12,257 bases of DNA from Blastocladiella britannica (taxonomy: Eukaryota > Blastocladiomycota > Blastocladiomycetes > Blastocladiales > Blastocladiaceae): positions 1 through 12,257 of the forward strand of contig MU625080.1 of the NCBI GenBank assembly GCA_025349905.2. The letters run 5' to 3'. Made by a program: the position numbers and the translations under genes. Below the pieces are notes generated by a model. It did not search any database, was not told where the DNA came from, and saw only the letters and a program-made list of their open reading frames with translations. Below are positions 1 to 7,224 of the stretch, piece after piece. Position 1 is the stretch's first letter. Each line of letters opens with the position of its first letter.

Positions 1-1548
1 TCTGCAGGCCAGTTTTCGGTTGGGGAACTCATGACTTTGTGCCACAACTTGATCAACTTACACGCGTACTTGGGTGACCCGAACGACCCGCGCACGTTTT
101 ACGTGAAACGTGCACCGGCGGACCATCCTGATCCCGACTACCTGCCCATGATCATGGGCTTTGCACAGGCAGACATGACCACCAACTCGCTGCTGGATCT
201 TGTGCAGCGTTTCGGCACCCAAGCCAAGACCATCAACGACCCACTGCCAAGTGCGCCACGCCCGAACACTGCCTCTGTGGAAACAGCAGCTCTGACCCAC
301 TTGTCAGATGCGACTGCCTGTGCTGAGGCCACCAAGCGTTTTGGGACAGTGTTCAAGGAGCACTGCCATGAAGACGCGATTGATCTCTTTGTCATGATGC
401 GGTCATGGCTTACGGTCCTGGCCATGAAGGCGGCGATGGCGGTCTTGGTCGTCGAGAACCTGTTCCCACAACTCTGTGGCAACCATACCGCTGCTATCAC
501 TGAGATCCGCGCTAAGGCGCCGAACGCAGGCCCGGACCTGCGTCCGATCCTGAAGCTGTTTGCGGTGGTGTTCCCGATGGCTCACCATGCCATCGGCACC
601 GAGTGGGGCGAGGGGTCGGTCCTAGTGACACTGCCCAACAAGTTCAAGGCGGCAGCGCTATTTGAGGCTCTCCACAGCCAGGCACAGTGGCGCCCAGTCC
701 CAGTGCACGTGTCAGTCCTGGACAGGTACGAATCCCCATCAGCATTCAACCTGGACTTGGCCCCATTGGCATGGGAGTTCGACTCCTGCATCAAGAACCT
801 CCTGGTGCGGATCGTTGAGGGCACTGTCTCGCCAGCTCCACTGGCCACATTCTACTGCCACCACCACCATGTCGAGGTCGGTGTCTGGGACATGCTGGCT
901 GCGTATGCGGCAGTTACATTTGAGAAGGGAAGTGGCATCTGGACCATTGAGTTGCACTCCAACTGTGTGCTTGTGTTGTCTGTCAGTGAGTTGGGCTTGC
1001 GCTCAAACACTGCCACCACCAGTGGTGCCTTGGCGACTTTGCACTCCTCTGTCCCGCTGCCGCGTCCCAGGGCCTTGGGCCAGAAGACGTCGGGGGGTCA
1101 TTACCCAGCGCGCAATCATGGACGCCAGCAGCAGAACGCTGGTCGTGGCCATGACCGCGAACACCGCGATCGCTCGTCCTTCCCATCGGGACCGACATCA
1201 GTGATCGGCGGCATTACGACGGCAGGCGGTGTGCTGACAACGTGCGAGTATTGCTCAGTGTTGGATGGAATCAAGCACCACAGGGCATCACACATTGGCA
1301 TCGCTCATTGCCAATCGATCAACAACATTGACACCATCTTGCACCAGCTGAAGAAGGCTGCAGCAACACTGGTCCACATCGGCTCCCTCACCAGAGATGC
1401 GGGCACCTTTATGGAACACATCAATTGGGTCGACGGTGACCCAGATCATGCAGCACAAGCAGTGCACAAGATCATTGCGGATATGGCGACCTCGAGCAGC
1501 AACTGCGAGGATGCGACTATGGCTCGCGTCCTCTGCAGTCATATCTGA
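1..1548 (+). CDS. Gag-like protein of LTR retroelement (5'-partial)
   Basis: The frame is open from base 1. The first ATG in the window is at 31 (505 residues to the TGA ending at 1548), but ten in-frame codons precede it, so the true start is probably upstream. The N-terminal 300 residues look like a mostly helical globular region with no motif I can name. A basic, Arg/Gln/His-rich tract follows at about residues 363-385 (counting from ATG 31), suited to nucleic-acid binding. Next is C-E-Y-C at residues 405-408, spaced as CX2CX12HX4H, which matches a C2H2 zinc finger rather than the usual retroviral CX2CX4HX4C knuckle. The gag assignment rests on its position upstream of a retropepsin frame and on the basic plus Cys/His tail. 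Direct family recognition is weak. Confidence 0.55.
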   Translation, partial: SAGQFSVGELMTLCHNLINLHAYLGDPNDPRTFYVKRAPADHPDPDYLPMIMGFAQADMTTNSLLDLVQRFGTQAKTINDPLPSAPRPNTASVETAALTHLSDATACAEATKRFGTVFKEHCHEDAIDLFVMMRSWLTVLAMKAAMAVLVVENLFPQLCGNHTAAITEIRAKAPNAGPDLRPILKLFAVVFPMAHHAIGTEWGEGSVLVTLPNKFKAAALFEALHSQAQWRPVPVHVSVLDRYESPSAFNLDLAPLAWEFDSCIKNLLVRIVEGTVSPAPLATFYCHHHHVEVGVWDMLAAYAAVTFEKGSGIWTIELHSNCVLVLSVSELGLRSNTATTSGALATLHSSVPLPRPRALGQKTSGGHYPARNHGRQQQNAGRGHDREHRDRSSFPSGPTSVIGGITTAGGVLTTCEYCSVLDGIKHHRASHIGIAHCQSINNIDTILHQLKKAAATLVHIGSLTRDAGTFMEHINWVDGDPDHAAQAVHKIIADMATSSSNCEDATMARVLCSHI

Positions 1549-1777
1549 CCTGGGCAACGTCGAGATTCTGGTGACAAAGACGACCCGCGGCAGTGACCTG
1601 GGTTGGTTCGCCTGGATGTGGAGACACACACTATTTGAACCTCTGTTGGGCCTCGTCAATCATGGGTACGTTTATTCGATCCCATCCAGTGCCACCATTT
1701 ATCAATGTCCTCACCCACATCCCTTCTCAGTCAACATCCACTCCGCTCCGGTCGAACAGCCCGGGTCAGGTCAGTGA
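1549..1777 (+). pseudogene. Bridge segment between gag-like and protease frames (frame 2)
   Basis: Frame 2 is open from before 1397 to the stop ending at 1777. Over roughly 1530-1670 it reads as plausible protein, with hydrophobic and aromatic residues including a WFAWMW stretch, while frame 1 has stopped at 1548 and frame 3 is closed by TGA at 1572-1574. Continuity of the element would need a shift from frame 1 to frame 2 before 1548 and a second shift to frame 3 between 1575 and 1777. A single programmed frameshift is common in retroelements. Two in the same direction within 250 bp fit mutation or assembly error better. No slippery heptamer stands out. Confidence 0.4.
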
Positions 1778-2576
1778 GGACGCTGCAGTGGCAGCCTGCT
1801 CGCCAGTGGTCCCGATGGTTGAAGTGGTATACAAGAAGGTCATGGGCCCAACTGATTCTACAATGAAAAACCCTCCCCGTGTTTTTATTCGTGACAACAC
1901 GGGAGCCAAAGCGCATCGCATGGATTTATTAGTCAAGCTGGCGCCGATGGAATTTATTGATAACCCCCATGCTCAAGGAATGCCTGGAGGAAAAAAGACA
2001 ACAAACCGTCAGGTGCGCGAGTTTTCTGAGCGCACTCTGGAGATGACAGCCATGGTGGACTCGGGAGCAGAGGTTTCGTGCGTGTCTGAAGAATGCGCAC
2101 GACGTCTTTATCCGAAAGGAGATTTTTTACCCCTGGTCCAAGACGCTTGGGCGACGGGCTTGGGCGGATCGATGCGTGCTTTGGGCAAGATCAATGTCAT
2201 TGTACGCCTGACTGACAATCGCGCGGTCTGCCATGAATTTCGAGTATTTCGTGAGACACCTTTGCCGATTTTGATTGGCCTCAACTTGATGCCAGCACTG
2301 GGGCTCTCGGTTGTGGGCATGCCAACGCCTCCTTTCCCAAAGGAAGACGCGTCGGACGCTCCCGATGACCGCGAGCCCTTGCTGCCTAGCGAGGACGCGT
2401 CAGTGTGTCCGATCCCACCAGGCGTGCAGGTATTGCTGGACGAAAATGCCACCATTCCGGCCACGTCAGTGTGCTCTCACGAGCTGGCTACAGTCCGGAT
2501 CGATATGCACCCAGGTCTCGAGCCACTCTACGTCCCAACCCAATTAAATCGTTATATTTGTCGTGTGCGAATTTGA
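1575..2576 (+). pseudogene. Retropepsin-like aspartic protease region of pol, truncated before RT
   Basis: Frame 3 is open from 1575, after a TGA at 1572-1574, to the stop ending at 2576. It has no convincing ATG at its start, since 1593 is GTG. Its core is a retropepsin: M-V-D-S-G-A-E with the catalytic Asp at 2058-2060, a following V-S-C-V-S strand, a glycine-containing flap-like part (GLGGSMRALGK), and the closing L-P-I-L-I-G-L-N turn where most LTR elements have ILG. Retropepsins act as homodimers that cut the gag-pol polyprotein. About 90 residues of acidic, Pro-rich linker follow, then the frame ends abruptly where RT should begin. The loss of all downstream pol domains makes this a relic. 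Codons up to about 2545 look protein-like; the final ten do not. Confidence 0.75.
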
Positions 2577-3116
2577 CTCGCGCCGACCAACACAGACCAG
2601 TGCGGCGTCAATGCATCACCGAAAACGATTGCAGAAGCCAGTAATCGATCGGCACAATATCGAGCTCGTTCGTCAGGCGAGTCCGTCGAACCAATGCCGT
2701 CGAGACTCGGCAAGGTATAGTTGTGTGACTGAAATGGAATGCGTTAAAAATCAAGACAGGAAATGCATCGAACTACCAAGCCAGCCAGTGTCTGGCGCTG
2801 GCTCGGACGATGGCTCACGATATAGTTCGCGCGATTTGGAGGCGAGGGGTTGCGCTTGGCGTTCCATTTTTTTTTTTTTTTTTTCAGTTGTAGCGGCATC
2901 GGCGGCATCGTTGGCAGCTCGGGCCACGGCATTCATGTGTCATCGCCGACATTCTTGCCGAAATTTGATGATCGCAAAGGCGCAAAGGTTGCCAAAAAAA
3001 AACTGCAGTGAGAAACTTCCTGGGGGTCGTGATTGGTCGCCGCGGATAGAGTCAGCGACATTTGATTGTTGACTTCGACCTTTCACGACTCTGACTTGAA
3101 ATCAAAAACCTGAAAA
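2577..3116. other. Intergenic region between retroelement relic and RRM-like gene
   Basis: This 540-bp stretch has no supportable gene. A frame open from 2563 to 3072 runs through the homopolymer and looks like a chance ORF. The stretch contains an 18-T run, short direct repeats of CGGCATCG near 2894-2910, a nine-A run near 2996-3002 and, in its last 100 bp, the presumed promoter and 5' UTR of the gene starting at 3117. I saw no clear TATA box. I looked for a tRNA ahead of the T run and saw no acceptable A/B boxes or cloverleaf. Confidence 0.6.
2867..2884. repeat. Poly-T homopolymer, 18 nt
   Basis: An uninterrupted run of 18 T in otherwise mixed, GC-rich sequence. On the - strand it is an A18 tract, so it could be the fossil tail of a retroposed transcript. 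A nucleosome-excluding poly(dA:dT) promoter element, or simple slippage, is equally possible. Confidence 0.85.
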
Positions 3117-4733
3117 ATGGCCGACAATAACACCAAGGTCGTGGTCATCGTCATCGTGCCCGACACGGTGCCCGTCGAGGACCTCGACATGGCCGTGGTC
3201 AAGAGCTCGGTCAGCGAGTTTACGCGCGTCCCGTTCTCGCAAGTGTCGTTTTCAGTGGCTTCCCGCCCGATCTTGAAGCCGTCGGCCGGACACTGGGTTT
3301 CTGGGTCTTCGTCGTCGTCGTCGTCGTCGTCGTCGTTGCCCCAACACCACCACGTTCTTGCTGCCGCTCCGATGCTCCCGCCTGTTTCTGCTCCTGCAAC
3401 CGCACCCCAAGCGCCAGCTCCAGTTATTGCCCAAGTTCCTGCCCCAGTTACTGCTCCTGTTCCTGCTCCTGCTCCTGCCCCGACTCCTACTGCTGCCCCA
3501 GCGCCAACTCCAGCTCCGGTCTCTGCGCCCGCTGCTGTCTCTGCTCCAGCCTCTGCTCCAGCTCCTGTCGTTGTCCCGGCGCATATTCCTGCAGTTGCCC
3601 CAACCTTCGCCTCCATGGCTCCAACGGCTGCGATGGCTGCTGCCGCCGCTTCCAAGCCGTCCAAAAGCCAGCTAAAGCGCATGAAAAAACAGCGCCAAAA
3701 GGACCACCCCGTAACGCCAGCAGGAGCAGCAGCACCCGCGGCACGCGCTACACCAACAGCAACCGTGCCAAAGGCAGAGACCCCACCTCCTCCCCCGCCT
3801 GCCACCCGAATGGAGATGCCCGCCCAGTTCCGCGTCGACCCGTTCGCGCTGCTAGAATCCCAGCTGACTCTGGAAGCTCCCGAGATCTCGCACGACGAGC
3901 TGGAGGCCCAGGCCCAGGATCGCACGTACCAGGAGGTGGTGGCGTCTGCGACCAAGGAGATGCGCGAGCTGTCGCTGGCCGCCTCGGGCGCGCTATCGAA
4001 ACCTGCTCCTCGGATGGATGATTCTGAGGCGATCGCGGCCGCTTGGGCCAACGGCAATGGCGACTACCACGACACGACGACGACTGCGGCCTCGTGGGCC
4101 GACTGCTCCCCGGACGCGTCTGAAAACGGCTGGACCAACGGCAACCACCTCCACCACCACTCGGAAACGAGCGCGTCGTCCCCGACTGTGACCCACAGTC
4201 GCGGCGCCAGGTCCTCGACCGCGGCGTCCGCACCGACCGGCGCCCGTGGCGGAGCGGCGCCAAGAGCAACAATCCCCATGGGCCGAGCCTGCACTCCCGT
4301 GCACGGACCTCCCCGCGGCATGTACCAGCACCCGCCGGAGAGCATGATGCCCAAGCCATACGTTGCGGCTTCGCCGTTTCGTATCATGATGGGCAACCTG
4401 ACCCCGCACTACTCGGAGAGGGAGATCGCGATGCTGGCGAGCGGGCTCGGACCGTACCCGATTTACATTGACGCGCGTCCGCTCAACACCCATTTCCAGG
4501 GACAAGGGATGTACTTGTTCTTTGAGACCGACGAGGAGGCGTGGGATTACTTTTACGCGGTCCGGGCGAAACGCGCCAACGGCACGCTACCCGAGGGGCT
4601 CACGGTGCCCGACATGAGTTTGGTGATTTTGTACGATGGCCCTTATGTCGGGGAACGCTCGCGCAACGGTCCCCACCACCAGCGGCAGCGGCAGTACCAA
4701 AACCAGCAGCAGCACCAGCACTACCGTCGGTAA
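3117..4733 (+). CDS. Low-complexity Ser/Pro/Ala-rich protein with C-terminal RRM-like domain
   Basis: 538 residues from ATG 3117 (context gaaaaATGg), with no intron needed. Residues 1-61 form a compact, possibly beta-alpha-beta domain that I do not recognise. Residues 64-73 are ten serines, nine of them from a (TCG)9 run. Residues 82-165 are a Pro/Ala/Val linker in PAP-type repeats. Residues 179-195 (KPSKSQLKRMKKQRQK core) are basic and NLS-like. Residues 223-228 are six prolines. Residues 260-290 are acidic and helical. Residues 419-507 look like an RNA-recognition fold: FRIMMGNL (421-428) fits RNP2, and QGMYLFFE (463-470) sits where RNP1 should be but lacks the basic and aromatic residues that contact RNA. 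The tail is Gln/His/Arg-rich. An RNA-associated scaffold is plausible, but RNA binding is unproven. The fold assignment is by pattern only. The stop lies 28 bp from that of the opposing gene. Confidence 0.7.
   Translation: MADNNTKVVVIVIVPDTVPVEDLDMAVVKSSVSEFTRVPFSQVSFSVASRPILKPSAGHWVSGSSSSSSSSSSLPQHHHVLAAAPMLPPVSAPATAPQAPAPVIAQVPAPVTAPVPAPAPAPTPTAAPAPTPAPVSAPAAVSAPASAPAPVVVPAHIPAVAPTFASMAPTAAMAAAAASKPSKSQLKRMKKQRQKDHPVTPAGAAAPAARATPTATVPKAETPPPPPPATRMEMPAQFRVDPFALLESQLTLEAPEISHDELEAQAQDRTYQEVVASATKEMRELSLAASGALSKPAPRMDDSEAIAAAWANGNGDYHDTTTTAASWADCSPDASENGWTNGNHLHHHSETSASSPTVTHSRGARSSTAASAPTGARGGAAPRATIPMGRACTPVHGPPRGMYQHPPESMMPKPYVAASPFRIMMGNLTPHYSEREIAMLASGLGPYPIYIDARPLNTHFQGQGMYLFFETDEEAWDYFYAVRAKRANGTLPEGLTVPDMSLVILYDGPYVGERSRNGPHHQRQRQYQNQQQHQHYRR
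3309..3335 (+). repeat. (TCG)9 trinucleotide microsatellite inside a coding region
   Basis: Nine perfect TCG units encode Ser65-Ser73 of the RRM-like protein. Being in frame, length changes would vary the Ser run without breaking the gene, so it may be polymorphic between strains. Confidence 0.9.
3381..3600 (+). repeat. Degenerate Pro/Ala hexanucleotide repeat (GCTCCT-like)
   Basis: Imperfect tandem units of the GCTCCT/CCAGCT type encode alternating Pro and Ala/Val at residues 89-162 of the overlapping gene. The repetitive, stop-poor composition also opens long antisense frames of Gly/Ala composition here. Confidence 0.75.
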
Positions 4734-4761
4734 TACCGTCAATATAAAACAATGTGTATTA
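4734..4761. terminator. Convergent 3' ends with AATATAAAA polyadenylation-like signal
   Basis: Only 28 bp separate the stop codons of two opposing genes. AATATAAAA at 4741-4749 on the + strand is a plausible variant poly(A) signal for the upstream + gene. No AATAAA form is visible on the - strand here, so the - strand 3' UTR probably runs into the opposing coding sequence. Confidence 0.5.
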
Positions 4762-6960
4762 TCATCCTCCTTGAATATGGTACCGGAACCCTTCTGTTTC
4801 TGGATCGCGCTCGAGCCAAAACGGCGTCGGGACCATCAAGTTGCGATCCTCGCCGGTTAGGACCCAGAGCTTGAGCCCGTGCAGTTGCTGCACATTCCAC
4901 CACCACCCTTGCCGCCCGTTCGTGTCGGATTGCGGGAGTGCAAACGGGTGGAAAACGATGGGTAAACCGAATCGCAAGTGCTTTTCCAGGAGCCAGTACC
5001 GTTCTGCCAGATTGCTTCGGCGTTGCAGCACAAAGTAACGACTACCGCCATCACCACGACCGTGTACATGGTCAACGTACTTTTGCCACCACCAGTCGAG
5101 GCCCATCAAACTCTGGCTCTCGTGCGTGATCTGGGTAGTCTTAGGGGTGATGGGGAACTCGAGCCCGTTCTCGATCGCAAACTCGTACCAGAAATCCAGG
5201 ATCGGCGTCGGCGCATTTGTGCATGCTTCAGTGATCAGGTGCTCGAGCGAGAGCGCGCTCAGGAACTCCAGCCGTGGGAACAGGGGCGCGTTGAGGTCCA
5301 TTTGCGGTGGCGAGAACACGGCCGCGTACCACCACTCGAGCAATCGTAAGTATTGGTTCGAGCTGGCATCCACCACCACCGCCATCCAGGTTTCGGCGGT
5401 CCACCAGCACCGTTGGCCGGCCGACGGGTCGCAGATCAGCGCCTTGGTCCACCACCACTGCAAGAGTTCCAGGCCATTTTCGATACGGGCAAACACCGCC
5501 AAGTCAGTTGGGAACGGGACGAGGCCATGCTCGGGCTCGCGCGCCCACCACCACTCGAGCGTGGCGATCGATCGGGCCTTCACGATAATGTTGATCAACG
5601 ACTTGCGGAACGGCACCTGGTCCGCGACGGCGGTGACGAGCCAAAAGTAAAGGCATCCGATTTGAGAGTCTTTGGTTGCAGCTGTCAGCGCCCGGCCCAA
5701 TCGACCGTCGTCGCCCCACGCAAACTCGGCCGGAGCCAAGGCAGCTTGCCACCATTGGAGTGTCTCAAGGTGGCCGGCTCCGAGCGCAAGCTGGAGGTCC
5801 TTGCTGTCGGGGTTAAAGTGGAGGCCGCGGTGCGTCTGGCACTGGCGCCGCCACCACTCGAGCGACGCGGTCGCGCCACACGCCGTCGCCTGAGAGATCA
5901 ATGTCGGGCTGGCGGTGGCCCACGAGAAGAAGCGCATGTCTGGATCTTTGGTTGTGGAACTGGTGGTGGTATCCGGTGCAGATGGAGGGTGAGTGACATG
6001 CCAGAGCCACTCGAGCGATGCCGGGGATGCCGCGTACGATGCCGCAGCCTTGACGAGCTCGGCTCCCTGCCACAGCGAGAACTTGGCCTGCTTGTGGGCA
6101 GCGACTTTGGCCACGATCCACTCGCCGCTGCGGTCCCACCACCACTGCGCGAGCTCTCGGTCGCCGCGGTTCAGCGCCTTGACCAGACCCGCCTGCAGCG
6201 TGTACTGCGTGGTGCGCAGCCACACGAGCTCCTGCTCCTTCCACCATTCGGTAGTGGCCACAAACGCCGACTGCACAAAGAGCTGCTCGCCGTCGTGCCG
6301 GCGGTCGCGGTAGGGTACCCACCACGCGAGCATATCGGTGCGGCCCAGCTTGGTGGCGTCCGCCGGCGTGCTCCGGAATAGCCGGCCCAGGTGCATGTTT
6401 ACGGTGGCGACGGGAGCGTGGGCCGGGAGCAGCGACTGCGCCTTGACACGAAGCCACTCCAGCGCTGGCAACTGGCCCGCGGCGCCTGCTCGTCGAGCCG
6501 CGGCCCCCGAGATGGAAGCGTGCGGCGCTAGACCAAACAGTTTATCCATCATGGCCAGATCGCCCACGGCCGCGGCGGCCGGTATGGCTTCGCGGACAAT
6601 CAAGTCGATCAAGTACTGGTCGTTGGTGTCTGAATGCGACAGCACACGTAACAGCATATCGATTGCTTCGGGGTCGCCGTTAAGTGCAAACACGGCGGCG
6701 GTGGCCGGTGCCGTTTGGCGCAACTGTGACCGCGAACAGGATCGGAACAGGCGCTCAAGATGGGCATGTGCGGATGACGTGGCGGCAATAGCGGGCGGTG
6801 CGAGGGCGGGAAAGCCGCGAGCTACCAGAGCCAGGGCAACGGTCGGAGCGTCCGCATGGGGCAGCACTTGGGCGGGTGCGAGGGCATCTTCTGGGTCGCG
6901 GGCGCGGGCTATCGCGGCGGCGAGGATGCGATCAGCGACATCTGTGATTATTGCTGTCAT
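4762..6960 (-). CDS. Tryptophan-rich ankyrin-like repeat protein (LEWW repeats)
   Basis: Single-exon gene of 732 residues. I place the start at the ATG complementary to 6958-6960 (context aacATGa). The frame extends to 7017, but that upstream codon is GTG. No signal peptide or membrane segment is visible. Residues 1-165 are Ala-rich and helical. From residue 166 on, about thirteen units carry a (S/T/L)L(E/Q/D)WW(W) core, with Trp at 169, 213, 239, 273, 318, 369, 403, 440, 470, 502, 543, 591 and 623. These are 26-51 residues apart, often followed by a small or charged helix. About 41 of 732 residues are Trp (5.6%). The period and helical pattern suggest divergent ankyrin-like helical repeats serving as a protein-binding surface. 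I recall similar LEWW/LDWW families in zoosporic fungi. No enzymatic motif is present and the function is unknown. Confidence 0.85.
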   Translation of the reverse strand: MTAIITDVADRILAAAIARARDPEDALAPAQVLPHADAPTVALALVARGFPALAPPAIAATSSAHAHLERLFRSCSRSQLRQTAPATAAVFALNGDPEAIDMLLRVLSHSDTNDQYLIDLIVREAIPAAAAVGDLAMMDKLFGLAPHASISGAAARRAGAAGQLPALEWLRVKAQSLLPAHAPVATVNMHLGRLFRSTPADATKLGRTDMLAWWVPYRDRRHDGEQLFVQSAFVATTEWWKEQELVWLRTTQYTLQAGLVKALNRGDRELAQWWWDRSGEWIVAKVAAHKQAKFSLWQGAELVKAAASYAASPASLEWLWHVTHPPSAPDTTTSSTTKDPDMRFFSWATASPTLISQATACGATASLEWWRRQCQTHRGLHFNPDSKDLQLALGAGHLETLQWWQAALAPAEFAWGDDGRLGRALTAATKDSQIGCLYFWLVTAVADQVPFRKSLINIIVKARSIATLEWWWAREPEHGLVPFPTDLAVFARIENGLELLQWWWTKALICDPSAGQRCWWTAETWMAVVVDASSNQYLRLLEWWYAAVFSPPQMDLNAPLFPRLEFLSALSLEHLITEACTNAPTPILDFWYEFAIENGLEFPITPKTTQITHESQSLMGLDWWWQKYVDHVHGRGDGGSRYFVLQRRSNLAERYWLLEKHLRFGLPIVFHPFALPQSDTNGRQGWWWNVQQLHGLKLWVLTGEDRNLMVPTPFWLERDPETEGFRYHIQGG
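5329..6015 (-). repeat. Dispersed LEWW-coding DNA repeat (CTCGAGTGGTGG)
   Basis: The 12-mer CCACCACTCGAG (+ strand) recurs exactly at 5329-5340, 5548-5559 and 5851-5862, with a shorter match GCCACTCGAG at 6006-6015. Each encodes L-E-W-W or L-E-W-L in the - strand repeat protein. Synonymous identity across units suggests recent duplication, gene conversion or constrained codon choice. Confidence 0.8.
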
Positions 6961-7142
6961 GTTAAATGGGAAAAAGAGCGCTGGGTGGACACGATTCAGT
7001 GGACATCCACGGAGCACAGATCATGCGCTGGATCTAGTGCAAATATAGGCATATTTCCGGACGAGGGAGACCGCGTAAACGATAAATATATAAAAAATGT
7101 AAATACACAAGCCAAGTACCTCTAACTTCAATAATTAGAATC

Positions 7143-7178
7143 ACGGCGATCGACTAGGTCGCCGTACTCGTCGACTAG
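7143..7178. repeat. Inverted repeat ACGGCGA/TCGCCGT and TCGACTAG direct repeat
   Basis: ACGGCGA (7143-7149) and TCGCCGT (7159-7165) form a perfect 7-bp inverted repeat with a 9-nt spacer. The octamer TCGACTAG occurs at 7150-7157, in the spacer, and again at 7171-7178, 21 bp apart or about two helical turns. This is a candidate paired transcription-factor site in the divergent promoter. Confidence 0.6.
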
Positions 7179-7207
7179 TGCCGCTGCTGTTCCACTTCAC
7201 ACAAGGA

Positions 7208-7224
7208 GAGGAGGGACCCTCCTC
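7208..7224. promoter_or_regulatory. Perfect 17-bp dyad GAGGAGGG-A-CCCTCCTC
   Basis: Eight-base arms surround a single central A, with no mismatch. The spacer is too short for a hairpin, so a site for a dimeric DNA-binding protein is the natural reading. It lies 11 bp upstream of the TTTAAAA box at 7236-7242 and about 95 bp before the quinone reductase ATG. The regulator is unknown. Confidence 0.6.

Larger units (their letters stand above)
1..2576 (+). mobile_element. Truncated LTR-type retrotransposon relic (gag-like plus retropepsin)
   Basis: Three consecutive open stretches on the + strand, in frames 1, 2 and 3, encode a gag-like polypeptide, a short bridge and an aspartic protease of retropepsin type. 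This is the gag-to-PR order of LTR retrotransposons. The protease shows the catalytic D-S-G-A motif near 2058 and an ILIGLNLM-type hydrophobic turn near 2270. No reverse transcriptase, RNase H or integrase follows: protein-like character fades after about 2545 and a stop is reached at 2576. The 5' end lies outside the window because the first frame is open at base 1, so no 5' LTR can be seen, and I saw no 3' LTR. Two changes of frame plus the missing pol indicate a defective copy. Ty3/Gypsy is the likeliest superfamily, but without RT this is an inference. Confidence 0.75.

Noticed and set aside
2790..2884. Possible Pol III gene (tRNA-like) ending at the poly-T tract
   Set aside because: No acceptable A box and B box pair, and no cloverleaf could be folded by eye.
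2563..3072. 169-codon + ORF across the intergenic region
   Set aside because: It includes a run of phenylalanines from the poly-T tract, has no domain, and its start overlaps the degraded retroelement end.
3083..4057. Long - strand ORF (324 codons) opposite the RRM-like gene
   Set aside because: Its Gly/Ala/Ser composition is the mirror of the Pro/Ala and TCG repeats, and it has no domain. The + frame has a good ATG context and a folded C-terminal domain.
5353..6381. Long + strand ORF (342 codons) opposite the Trp-rich gene
   Set aside because: It is Arg/Pro/Leu-rich with no motif. The - strand carries the periodic LEWW protein, so this is a GC-driven shadow frame.
6961..7017. Upstream extension of the Trp-rich protein to 7017
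   Set aside because: The upstream start codon is GTG. Nuclear fungal genes start at ATG, and ATG 6958-6960 has A at -3.
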